64,000 nucleotides of DNA from Semisulcospira habei (taxonomy: Eukaryota > Mollusca > Gastropoda > Semisulcospiridae). Location of the stretch: assembly GCA_036245525.1 (NCBI GenBank), contig BTPG01000004.1, forward strand, positions 46,950,823-47,014,822, in the 5' to 3' direction. A program made the translations under genes and the position numbers. A model generated the notes under the pieces. That model saw only the letters and a program-made list of their open reading frames with translations. It searched no databases and was not told where the DNA came from. Shown piece by piece: positions 32,501 through 44,500 of the stretch; position 1 is the first letter of the stretch, and each line of letters starts with the position of its first letter.

Positions 32501-35500
32501 GCTCTGGCAGTCTCCGTCCGGAAGGAAGGCCGAAATCTGTACAGGCCGAGAGAAGAAACCTGACGCCACTTCCTCCAGGCTTCGGAACGAAAAATCGGCG
32601 GCTGTAGAAGGTTGGCGAGTCTGAGAATCGGAAAACCTCCGTGGCAACTTACCTGAGGGAGGAGACACCTCCCGCCGCGCGGAGGCCTCAGCGAAACACG
32701 GGGAACATGAGACCTCGAGGGAAAAGGACGGCCCAGACGGGGTCAGGGCACAGTCAGCGGAGGCAGCGAAGCGTAGACCGACGCGAGGTAGGCGGCGCGG
32801 TAGGCGACTCTGCTAAGAAGAGCCGATCAACCCGGCGGCGTGATAGAAGGAAGCCAGGCGTCTTCCACACGACGAACCAGGGCTTGAGTGAGCAGCTCCA
32901 GGAACCCAGCGCAGGCTAAGGTGTTCCGCACCAGGGACGCAGTCAAATCCAGGCCACGAGGGGGGGGGGAACGGGGAAGAAGAGCGGAGCCGCCAGCTTG
33001 CGACACGGCAGGGGGGTCCATCGCAGGAAGAGGGATGGAGGAAGCCTGGGAATGGCCGGCATACCAGTCCCGACGGAAGGTGATGTCCAGGCCAGCCGGC
33101 CAGCGACGAACGGAGAAGAACACCGGCCCTCGAGACGCGGGAAGTTGCAGGTGCGCTGAGAAGGCATCTCGCAGCTCCTCAAATCCAGGCGGCTGGGGAA
33201 GCGACTTGAACCTCTTAACTTGACGCTCGGCATCCACCAAAGCAGAGACCTTCCTCTTCAGGGGGGGAGAGGCTGGGCAGGAGTCCGCTGGCAGAGTGGC
33301 TGCGGTGATCCTGGCGGCTTTATCCAAAGCTAAGAGGGTCTCCGCCCGGGACGACGACGGAAGGGTCGAGGGGACATCAACACCGACGTCGGCGGGCGAA
33401 AGGGAGCGACCATCCTCATCCAACAGGGCTGAGACGGAGTCCTCGGGCAGCAAACTGATGGCTTCTTCGTCCAGGGGGCGGCGAAAAGGCGGGCGAGGCA
33501 CCGAGGAAGGCCGAAGCTTGGGCGGGGACGCGTGTCGAACCTCGCGGGAAGCCCGGGAACGAGCCGGCAGCGACGACGGAGGCGGGGATCGCCGAGGCGA
33601 ACGCGAGAAGAAGCGATGAGGGGTCCTGTCCGGTGCGCGGGAACGACGTCTGGACGAAGGACGGCGGACAACCGAAGAGGGGCGCCGATGATGGCGGCGA
33701 CGCGGCGGACGCATCGAACGGTGCGAGCGCGAACGCGCACGCGACGAGGAGTGGCGGTGGGAGCGGCGACGATCCCGGCGCGGGGAATGATCCTTCCGGC
33801 GGCGCTCGCGGGCGAGCGCGAGTGTCTAGAACTGACGGTGGAACGGGATGAGTCAGGGGCGCGACTGTGTCGCGTAGGTTGAGGCTGAGGTCTCTCCTGG
33901 CCGGACTCAGTGAGAAGGGCTCTATGCCGGCGTACAGATCCTCCGGAAGGATCAGCGGGCTTATCGTGGAGAGAGAGAGAGGAGGAAGGCCAGTCAACGT
34001 GGGACGGCTCGTGGCGGACTGCTGCAGGCCGGGCTCAGTGAGGCGGGCGCTCTGCCGGTAAACAGACCCTCCGGAAGGGTCAGCGGGCGTGGCAGCAGTG
34101 GCAGTCCTCTGATCAGCCAGCAAGTGAAATGAAAGTGGAACGGTGGGAGTCGGGGCGCGACTGTCGCGCAAGCTAAAGCTGACGCCTCTCTTGGCCAGAC
34201 TCCGAGAGCAGGGCGCTATGCCGGCGTTCAGATCCTCCGGAAGGATCAGCGGCTTGTGTTGAGAGACGGGTGAGGAAGGCCAGTCAACGTGGGACGGCTC
34301 AGGGCAGACTGCTGCAGGCCGGGCTCAGTGAGGCGGGCGCTCTGCCGGCAAACAGACCCTCCGGAAGGGTCAGCGGGCGTGGCAGCAGTGGCGGTCCTCT
34401 GGTCAGCCAGCAACACCGAGTCCCAACAGGAATCCTTTCCGTGAGGCCAGGGCGGGAAAGGGCGGTCAGCACCGTAAGGGCTGCAGAAGTATCAACCGAA
34501 GCCGGAAGTGAGGAAGCAGGCAGGGGCCGCTCTCGTCGGTACAGGCCCCCAGAGGTCCGACCAAACATCTCCGGCCAGGTCGCACAGACATACAAAGGTG
34601 GTCCGGGTAGCAGCCCGCACAAGGTAGGCAGACCGCATGGTCATCCGTCGGCACTGGAAGTTTCCCCATAGGGAGCACATAAGCATTTGGGTTCTGTAAC
34701 AGACAAAGGGCATAGCAAGGTCGCAAACACAGGCAAGAGGGCGCCGAGCCCTCCTTTGTGATATCATTGTTTTATCTCACCAGCCCGACCGGGCATTCTC
34801 TGTTCAATTAGTGGGAATGGCATTTTTATCATATGCCTTTGATTATGCGTACTGTGTACATGAAGGCGAGACAGGCAAACGTAAGCCGAGTCTGTAGTAA
34901 TTGACTAGATGGAATGAGGAAAGTCCATATCCCATCCTGCCCCCCAGGGGATACGAACCCGGGATCTTTGGTATCAGTTTCAGCCCACTTAATCAAATTT
35001 CAAATACAAACGATTTGAATTTCCAAAAACTACAGTAGCTCGCCTGAGCTTGCCCCCAGCACCACGTGAACGTTCTGTGTCTACGCACAGTGTGTGAGCG
35101 AACGCGCACGATTCACGTGAGCGCGCTTGTTGGGTTCAGTACGCGGCGGCGCTTTGAGCCGAATTTCAATTGGGATAAAGCGCCTATTTAATGCGCTTAT
35201 TATTATTATAATTATGATCTTACGACTGCCAGCACAGTGTCTTATCCACTAAGCTACCTCCCCCTGTCCACCAAGGAACTCCAGGCGCCGTGACCGCCGG
35301 CGCGTGAAACAATGGTTATACTCTCCAAGGGCTAAAGGGCCTTTAAGCTGGACGAACGGAACGTGAGTGCCGCCAGGCCCTACGAAAGCCAGCGTCTGAA
35401 AGGCAAAATCTACTCGTAATCTAACGAGGCATAACCAGGAGAGAGAAGGCGACGTCCCGCTAGGAGAGTCGCAAGAAGGCTGTGCAAGGCACGGAAATTA

Positions 35501-38500
35501 TTCAATAGTTGGTGCCCTTATGTCGTAACCACAACGAAAGACGAGTCCCACGGCAGCCGGCTCTCGACCCGAGGGCCGGCTGTGGGTAGCTACCGTTACC
35601 TTACCTCCAAGCCGAAGCGGGAACGGGGGAAAGGGTAGCCATACAGCAGTCACAGCACGGAGGAGAGCCGAGGGAACCCGGAACGGCGCCAAGGAAGAAG
35701 CAGGCAGCGCTAGAAGGCGGCAGGCACGGAAGAGAAGTCGAAACGAGCGTAGGCAAGACGAAGACCGGTCGAGGCACAGCGGAGCAAAGCCCGACACGTC
35801 TTCTCGGCACGAGCGAAGTAGCAAGACTGGTTGGTCTCGTGACAGGAACTGGTAAGGAAGGAGCGGGAGATAACTCGGCCCCTCTGGGGTTCCCCGAGTG
35901 CCTATCGGGTTGTGTAGGCACACAACGGGTAAGTAGGCTAAAATTGAGCTAGTAGTAGACATTTCCACAAAGTCATGTCATCGGTAATGTTTTTGAGGAA
36001 ACAAATGACAACGCTCGACCTCATTGCGCCCGGGGCATCATAAGGATGGAGCTCGTTCACCTGATCTGGCTCCCATCGAGCATCTCTGGGACGTGCTGGG
36101 GCAATGTGTAGTCAGCAACCACCCCCCACCTCAAGGCATCCCCCAGCTGACTCAGTTCCTGCATCAAGAGTGGGAAGCAATCCCACAACATGTTCTCCAA
36201 ACCCTGGTGAACTCCATGCATCAACGCTGCATTGAATGCTTGGCTGCAAATGGTCGGTACACTCGCTACTGACTGGACCAGTCTTTTGGGACTTTTCAAA
36301 TGAGAGGTGGGTGAACATTCTAAGGGACTGCTGTTGTTACGATTGATTTACTCAGAACTTGAATGAAATTGTTACTGAATAAATTAGCAAAGTACTGACT
36401 CCAAGTATTGTTACATTATTTGTGTGATGTTGTCGGTGCATCTGCAATAAAAAGTGGCCCTTACGTTTTGACCATTAGTATATCTGAGAAAAAATAATTG
36501 TCCAAATATGGCTATTTTTGACCAATTTCTTGATCCCCTGTGACCTTGACCTTTGGGTCAATGAAAATGGTATGTTTAGAAAGGTCTTGCCACAAAGTAT
36601 CTTTGGGCCAGGTTTGAAAACTGTGGCTTGAATAGTCTCTGAGAAAATGTCAATGTTAAAGTTTACCACAGACGACAGGAGACGACGGATGGGTGACCAC
36701 TGGTCTAGAACATAATCACTTTTGCTTTGCATGTGAGCCAAAAACTGTTTTGACAATGTACATGTAGCACTGGAAAAAGGCAGAAGAACACACTATGGTG
36801 AGATGGCAGTGGAGGTGTCAGTCAAATGAGGCAGGCCATTTGAACACTTAGAAACCTGATCAGCTGAAAAATGTGCATTAAATTACGGTCAAAACTTTTT
36901 AATCATTCCACTCGTAACTAAAATGATACACAGTTGGATACTATTGCATACTATTCTGTACGACCTTAGGTCATCTGCATAATTATAACCAGAGACAAGA
37001 TGGCGGATGAACCAGCGAAGAAAAAATTCAATTTTCTCTAAAAGGTATTTTTTCGAAAAATACTTACCGATGACATGACCTTATGGAAGTGTCTACTACT
37101 TACTCATTCTAGCCTAAGAGCCGGTTGTGTTAAAACACAACCCGGGAGGCACTCGGGGAACCCCGAGGGGACCAAGAGTTGTCTCCCGATACTGCCCATC
37201 CGGTACCGGGTACCCACAATACCTCAGTCAGGATACTTAGCTCACAAGCGGCAAGCGGGGCAGGTGGGAGGGTCGTTCGAGTCATGTCATCGGTAAGTAT
37301 TTTTCGAAAAAATACCTTTGAGAGAAAAATGAATTTGTTTCTTCAAAAACATTACCGATGACATGACCTTATGGAAGATTTGCGAATAGGAGGAGGGTGC
37401 CGCGCTCCAGCACACCTTAGGGCCCTAGAGCCGTCCTCCCTAACTCAAACTCCAGACGACCCTAGGTAGGTGTAAACCTACGGCGCTGAGGCGCCCGGAG
37501 GGAGTTGTGCGCCGCCCCCCCCCTCCCCTCCGAAAAGGTCCCCACCCGAGCGAGGAGCCTCGCTGGAGTGGCAGAACCCTGCGATCGAGGCGGGTGAAGT
37601 CATCCTGCCCGCCAGCCTCCAGTAGTCACGAAGTGTAGGCCAGTACAGTTCCTGACGAATGCGACGTTCGTGGCCATGCAAGTACCTTGAAAATGTAACT
37701 TTAGCCTCTACGCTCCCTGAGGGAGGGGTCCTGTAAGTCGGATCGTATGACTGAGCGTAGCCAGGAAGATCGTCTGGCCTGTAGCGTCAGTGCTGCCGGA
37801 ACTGGCAAAGAGGCGAGCGCGTCCGTCCCGGACGGCTATGTCGTAGGTACACGTGGGGCTTGTACAGGGTTTTGCTGCCTGGTCTCCTGGTGGAAGTGCG
37901 ACCCCTCAGCGGGCGCAAGGTGAACCTGTGGCGTGGGCCACGTAGCGGAGGTCCAAGAAAAGCATGGTCCAGGAGGAGCTGTACGGAACTGTTCCCTCGA
38001 ACTGTAGGTAGACAGGGAGAGTCGCAGCTCATGTAGTCCATTGAGCGGTCCACTGTGGCAACATACCTCAGGTGCCGTATGGTGACGTCCTCGACGGCCA
38101 GCCTTGAACTCCAAAGCCAGGGAAGAAGCCTGCGAGCTGGGATCAGCAGGGTAGGAGGGGGTGAGGTGCCGGTCACCGCCCATGAGCACAGTGCCTTGCC
38201 AACTTACTCGTAGAGACGTCAAGTTGAGGGATGCGGGCCGTAGCGAAAGCTTCCCCTGCCGCCCACACGAAGACTCTTAGTGTCGAGGGTCTGCCGCATA
38301 ACTTCCAAGGTGAAGGAGTAGGCGCTCCCGCAAGGTGGAACCACGACTGTCGCGGCTGCATGAGCAAGACGCAGAAAGCGGGAAGCAGAAGCGGGGGGTC
38401 CGTGGCGAGTTGAGGAGGTCAGAGGTCCAGGATTGGTTCCAACGGAACGGGGTGACCAACAGGACGAGCGATGACTCCTCACAAGGGGAGTCGACAGGAG

Positions 38501-41500
38501 GATCCAGACGAGCGCGTGCAAATCTCTCCAAACCGGGCTGAGGAGAGGCGGGCTCTCTGCCGGCAAGGGGACCCCCAGCGGGATCCCGGCGGCTTTCTTG
38601 GAGACGAGTGGGGACCGATAGTGGACGTGGGACGTCGCCAAGCGCGTCTCTCCGAACTGGGCTCTGTGAGGCGAGTTCTTTGCTTCTCAAAAGCTGTGTC
38701 CGGGCGCGCTCTCTCCTGGTAGCGGCCTCGTCGATCAGCTACCCACCCTGCGCACTAGTCCGCTGAATTCGTTGTGGCGTCTTCTCCACAGGGTCATCCT
38801 GGTCTCGAGCGTCCGGTGCCGAGGGCACGATGGAAGGCGTCTCGACAAGCTTCGAAGCACCAGAGGGTGTCGGTCGCTCGCGTCTGTAAAAGCTCCAGAG
38901 ATTTGACCATCTTAGCTCAGGCCAGGGTGCACAGATGTTACAAGCGTGGTCGGAAGCACATCCAGCGCATATGAGACAGACCTTGTGGTCATCCGACGGT
39001 CACTGGAAGCCTCTGCATTGTGTGCAGGTCATGAACAGGTCACTGCAACACACAAAAGACGGCACTCGGAGATCCATAAGCTCCAGAAGCGGTGACTCCT
39101 CCTTCGCAGGTGCACCGAAGAACTGTGGAGGCCGAGTGCATGGGTACCTGGAGGCAAGGGTCGGCAGCTCCGGAAGAAGTCGAAGTCCAATATCTGAAGG
39201 CGGCGCCGAGGACCACCTGCGAGGACCGCCTCCTAACGCCAGACTGGGGCCAGAGAAAGCGTAAGTGAAGCCAAGGTCCTAGAAGCATCCTCCGTTATGC
39301 TCACCGCACTGCAATCCCGGAACTTCCAAGAAACCTGGACCAACAGAGTCGTCAGCACAGGAGTCGTCGATGCGGAGAACGAAGGCTAGGGTCAGGAACT
39401 CCCCAATCCCACGTAGCGTAGGGCATTGCGGGCGAGCTAGGACATCAAGTCCAACTGTAGAGCCAAGAGTGTATCCACAACAGGCTGGGGCAGACAAACT
39501 CCTGTGAAATCCTGCTGGCCAGTCCTGTCGAGGGAAGCCAAGCAGCCGGAAACTCCATGGAGTGGTGAAGCAAGAAGATCCGGGAACCGAGAGAAGAAGA
39601 GCAGGGTAGTCGTAGGGCGGTCACGAAGTCCGGAAGCCGCGGCCAACCTCCTAACTGTCTCCCAGAGTGCAGCAGTGGAGTCAGAAGCCGAAGCGCTAGC
39701 AGACCTGTTTACCACCTGGGTGTAGTAAGAGTACTTCAAACTGACTAATGTGTAATTTGGACCTCACGCGTATAAATTCACAAGCCAGTGAGTAGTCAAT
39801 TTCCAAAAGTGTATATTAGTGTAAAATGTGTCTAACCATGTACCTGTAAGTGTACCCCAAAGCCGAGATGTGTACATAGAAAACGACAATGAGTAGGTAA
39901 ACAGGTCTGTGCTAGGCGAAGGAGCGACAGCGTCCTCCCCGAGGAACCACCGTAGAGGGTTGGGCGTCCAGTTCGTGGAGCGACTGCAACTAGGCGACCG
40001 GGGCCGAAGCACGAAGAAGTGGAAACGGGCTGAGGGGAAGAGACGAACGGCAGCCGGACGCGAAGGGGGACGAGCTGAGTGGGGAGGCACCGACGAGCGA
40101 GGAGGAACAGGATCGCTGGAGCGACGTGAGGAACGGCAAACTCCTCAGCACGCCCGCCGAAGAAAGAGAGCGGAGTGCAGACCTAGCGTGGCGGGAGTCA
40201 CTCCAACGACAGTGATCCGTAGAGGAAGAGCCTCCAAGGTGCAGAGAGTGGTCCCTACTCTGGTCTTGCGTAGGGCGACAGTGACGAGAACCTCGAGTGG
40301 TGGTCCGGTTCCATGCCGGTGAGAGTCTCTGGACGCGCGCGTGAAAGTCTCTCCGAGCCGGGCTCCAAGGGAGGCGGGCTCTCTTGCCGGCAAGGGGGAC
40401 CCCCAGCGGGATCCCGCGGGCTTTCTTGGAGACGAGTGGGGACCGATAGTGGACATGGGACGTCGCAAGGCGCGTCTCTACGAACTGGGCTCTGTGAGGC
40501 GAGTTCTCTGCTTCTTAGAAGGCATAGTCCGGGCGCGCTCCCTCCTGGCAGCGGCCTCATCGATCAACGCCCACTCCGCGCACTAGTCCGCTGAAACCGG
40601 CGTGGCGTCTCCTCCACAGGGTCGTCCTGGTCTCGAACGTTCGGTGCCCAGGGCACGTTGGATGGCGTATCGACTGGTGTCGAAGCACAAGCCGGCGTTG
40701 GTCGCTCGCGTCCGTGAACACCCCAAAGCTGCGACCAGCGCAGCTCCGGTCAGGTGGAACAGACGTCACAAGCGTGGTCGGAAGCACATCCTGGGCAAAG
40801 GAGACCAGACCTAGTGGTTGTCCGACGGCCACTGGAACATCCGCCTTGCGTGCAGGACATCAGCAGACCCCTCTCTATCGGGGCGGAACGGGGTCCTTTC
40901 CTTCGAAGCACAACCAGGTGTCAGGTGCTCCCGTCTGTAGACGCTCCAACGCTGCTATCAGCGCCGCTGAGGCCAGGTGGCACAGTCATCACAATGTGGT
41001 AGGAGGCACCTCCAGCGTCGGGAAGACAGGCCTTGTCACCAACTGGCCCACTGTCGCCTGGACACGAAGAACACACCCACCAGTAGCAGCCAGGCTGGTG
41101 CTTCCTGCCGACAAGCTGCTTTGTCCTCTCATGGCGGTAGTGTACTGTGTCGTCCTGAAGTCGTCGGACGCGTGCATAATTGTCTCTCCGAGCGGGCCTA
41201 AAAGGCAGGCTCTCCCTGCCAGCAAGAGGACCCCCCAGTGGGAGCCCCTTGTGCTTCCTGGAGACGAGCGGGGACCGAAAGGACAAGGGACGACGCGCGC
41301 CGTGTCTCTCGGAACAAGGCCCAGGAAGGCAAGTTCTCTCCTTGACAGAAGGCTGTCCAAGCGCGCTCCCCCTGGAAGCGGCCTCCACGATCCACCCGCT
41401 CGCGCACTAGTTGTCATGTCCGGTGTGGATTCTCTCCCAGGTCTGTCCGCTGTCGTGCGGATAGTCCACCGTGTCCGGAAGGCGCCTACCTAGGTGCCGA

Positions 41501-44500
41501 TCGCTTGTGTACGTACACCCATAGCTGAGGGCCCCACCGCTCAGTACAAGTAGAGTCGGTGTCGCAAGCATGGTCGGCGGCGAATCCGGTGCATTGGCGA
41601 AAGACCCCTGGGAACTGAAACAGCCACTTTCATCTGTCCACCCTGCGAATGGGCGAGCAGCACGTCCCTGCAACAGATAACACACCCGAAGGCGCGCGGG
41701 CGAGTCCTGTGGGACTCCACCACGAAACGGCTAGCCTTCATAACGACAAAAAACACAAAGCACCAAGCGAGGTACCAAACTGCACGCCTGCACGCCAGCA
41801 GTGCAGTAAGGAGGTAGGCTAACTGCCGCCAAGCGCTAAGGCGAGCAAACAACATATGTACCACAAGTCAAACATGACATGACAGAAGCGAGGTACCAAA
41901 CTGCACGCCTGCAATCTAGCAGTGCAGTAAGGAGGTAGGCTCACTGCCGTCAAGCGCTAAGGCGAGCAAACAACATATGCACCAAAAGTCAAACCCAAAA
42001 ACATCATACTAAAAGGGCGACCGCATGTGGATAAAAGAACACCGGACGCATGCTGTACAACAACTCAACACGCGATGACAAGCAAAGGCAAGAATAACAT
42101 CTGAGACAGTAAAATCACCACTTAATGGGGACATGGCACATGGGGGCCCGCCCAGCCAAGGAGCGTAAAAACCCCAAGCTGCCCGCCGTAATGTATATTC
42201 ACTCTATTAGGTACGTGAGTACCTGTCCACAGCGTACGCATGCGTGTGCGAGTTGCGAGTGTGCGCTTAAATTCATCAACCATCACAAGATTAGCGCACT
42301 AAAATTACAGCAATCATCACTGTTACCCATACAACCATTCAAGCAAGTGATACCAGAAAAGGCAAGAAACAGGGCTGGCACAGAACAATACTACGCAATG
42401 TCGACAAGGCGTGACCTAAACTGTCCCGCCAAGCTAATCAAGCCATGGAGTAAGAAAATTCTCCAAACCCAAGGTACAAATGCGTAGGTAAGCATCGCAA
42501 CAATTCACCGAAGGTGAGTGGGCGCAGGCGCGAGGGACCCCGCCCAGCTAAAAGTTGCGAAATGTGGCGCGCAAACTACAGTGAGAAGAAGACGACACTC
42601 TTCGTACCTGCTCAAACCAGTGCCCAGCCCGGGAACCGGCCGAGGGTCAACCCCGCTACCTTACCTCTCTGTCGAAGGGGAATGGGGGGAGAAGTCCAAA
42701 ACCCGCCTGGCACGACCGGCGAAGCTCACTGCGCAGCCCAGGCCCACTAGAGGTCGAAGAGGGCAGCCGCCAACAAAGCGGGGACGAGATAGCCATGCCG
42801 CAGCACCGGCAGGGCCGACGAACCGATTCTTCTCTCGTAACTCCTCTTCCTCCCTTCTCTGGCTTCCCCCTTCAGTAAAAGTCCGTAAGACCAGCGAACC
42901 GGTCGAAAAATCCGAAGTCCATAGGCTAGAGCAGAAGAGCAACACGCCTGAACCGTGAGCCTAAGTACACTTGACTGGGGTATTGTGGGTACCCGGTACC
43001 GGATGGGCAGTATCGGGAGACAACTCTTGGTCCCCTCGGGGTTGCCCGAGTGCCTCCCGGGTTGTGTTTCAACACAACCGGCTCTTAGGCTAGAATGAGT
43101 AAGTAGTAGACACTTCCATAAGGTCATGTCATCAGTAATCTTTTTGAAGAAACGAAAGAAACTATCATAGAGTCGTACCGACATTGACAGACTCAGTAAC
43201 GGCGGAAGAGAAGAAAGAGGAAGAGACAAGATACCCCTAAGTAGAACTAACATCGGACAAGGGAATATGGACATGTGGCAACGCGCAAAGCAAGAGCTTG
43301 GCTTTACGTGACCACCCTCCCGAATGTCACTTTCCTGCTGAATCAGTAAGTAATCTACGGTCTTTGTCGATCTTCCAACAGAAGTTCCGCGAGCGCTGGT
43401 GATTTTCAGATTCAGTTCATGATTTTCAGTAGAATTTATCTCTTACTGATTTTGCAAGATTTTAAACCTGTTTTATCATAGTTATGAGCTAGTTATCACA
43501 TCTTATGCTGCAAAACTGAAAGATCTGAAAACTACGGTGTGTGTCAAAGTTTCACATCACTGGTCATAAGATGTTTTTGTCTGTGCCAGCTCTGATTCAG
43601 TCACTTGATTCAGAGAGGTAGTGTTTCTGCTGCGAGGGTAAATTTGTTGTTTCGAATCATGCTTTACGTAGACCTTGACGTGTGAGACATGAAATTGACT
43701 GCAGTGCAGAAAGTCAGCATAATTACCAGTGTTGTTTCAATGATTGAAGATGGTGCATGTTTCCAAGGGGTAAAGGATCAAAAGTTAAACTAGGCACCGT
43801 GGATGGCACACGCTCGCAGTTTGCGAGTGCAAACACACAAGCCCTCGGGTGCACTACTGTATGCACGACCGTTACTAGTACAATACTATTAGCAGGTCAA
43901 GCGGAACCCGCATTGTGATTTTGACAGCATAGCGAGTACGGAAAGTTTATCAGTTCTACTTTCTGATGAAAAATTACGTCAAAGGGATGCCGGAGAACAT
44001 CAGTACACATGTACACAGACACGTGTTTACATCATACCGATGACCTCATGACCTGCAGTATTGTGATACACTGAAAGCCGGGTTCTGCCTTGTGATGTAG
44101 GCTCATAAATGTGCATATTAATTCAAAATGAGGCCGATGCAGATGATGAATTCGCGACTCGGGTACAAAAACAATACACTCTCCATACGATGAATTTCGA
44201 CATTTGGCATTGTATAAATACATCATAAAGCTACAAGAAAGTACACAAAGGACCCATACACATACTATCAGCAGTATCTGTTGCAGACAGTTTTCTGTGT
44301 TGAAATGCGTGATCCTGGGGAATATAACTTTAACAGTGTTTACAATGTGACATGACTTGCAGCAGATCTTTTTATTTTGACAAAATTTATTTATTTTGAT
44401 CTTTGATAAACTTACTTTCTGTTCTTCTGCATGTACAATTTAGATCAAATCAGATAGAGAACGCGTAAGACTAGAAGAATTTGATGACATGGTTAAAACA

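Larger units (their letters stand above)
29756..36006 (-). mobile_element. DIRS-like retrotransposon, copy A (full length)
   Basis: About 6.24 kb with genes on the minus strand in DIRS order: 5' inverted terminal repeat (35825-36002), gag, reverse transcriptase, RNase H, methylase-like block, tyrosine recombinase, internal complementary region (30010-30102), 3' inverted terminal repeat (29760-29960). AAAT is present at both host junctions (29756-29759 and 36003-36006), while the intact Tc1 target has one AAAT. This is either a 4-bp duplication or, as expected for a tyrosine recombinase, a shared crossover core. The first 300 bp also fold on themselves (29760-29812 against 30011-30063). Frames are broken. 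Confidence 0.9.
28689..36477 (+). mobile_element. Tc1-like DNA transposon, split by DIRS copy A
   Basis: Terminal inverted repeats ATGGTCAAAACGTAAGG (from 28691) and CCTTACGTTTTGACCAT (to 36475) are flanked by TA on both sides (28689-28690 and 36476-36477). Without the DIRS insertion the element is about 1.5 kb, the usual Tc1 length. A broken transposase lies between the ends. Confidence 0.9.
37024..43153 (-). mobile_element. DIRS-like element, copy B (rearranged, no recognisable reverse transcriptase)
   Basis: About 6.1 kb. Both terminal repeats are present (37027-37230 and about 42965-43153, sharing CCGGTACCGGGTACCCAC and GGTTGTGTTAAAACACAACC-type blocks). The left end folds on itself (37027-37080 against about 37280-37333). 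The internal complementary region near 37333 reads TGAATTTGTTTCTTC, matching right end GAAGAAAC plus AAAT plus TCA. Inside I find gag modules, a methylase-like block and a decayed recombinase, but no YLDD or RNase H block. It shares its family with copy A. Confidence 0.8.

Noticed and set aside
31024..34671. Long plus-strand frames rich in Arg, Gly and Pro
   Set aside because: They are antisense shadows of the GC-rich DIRS gag-pol on the minus strand, which has the conserved motifs.
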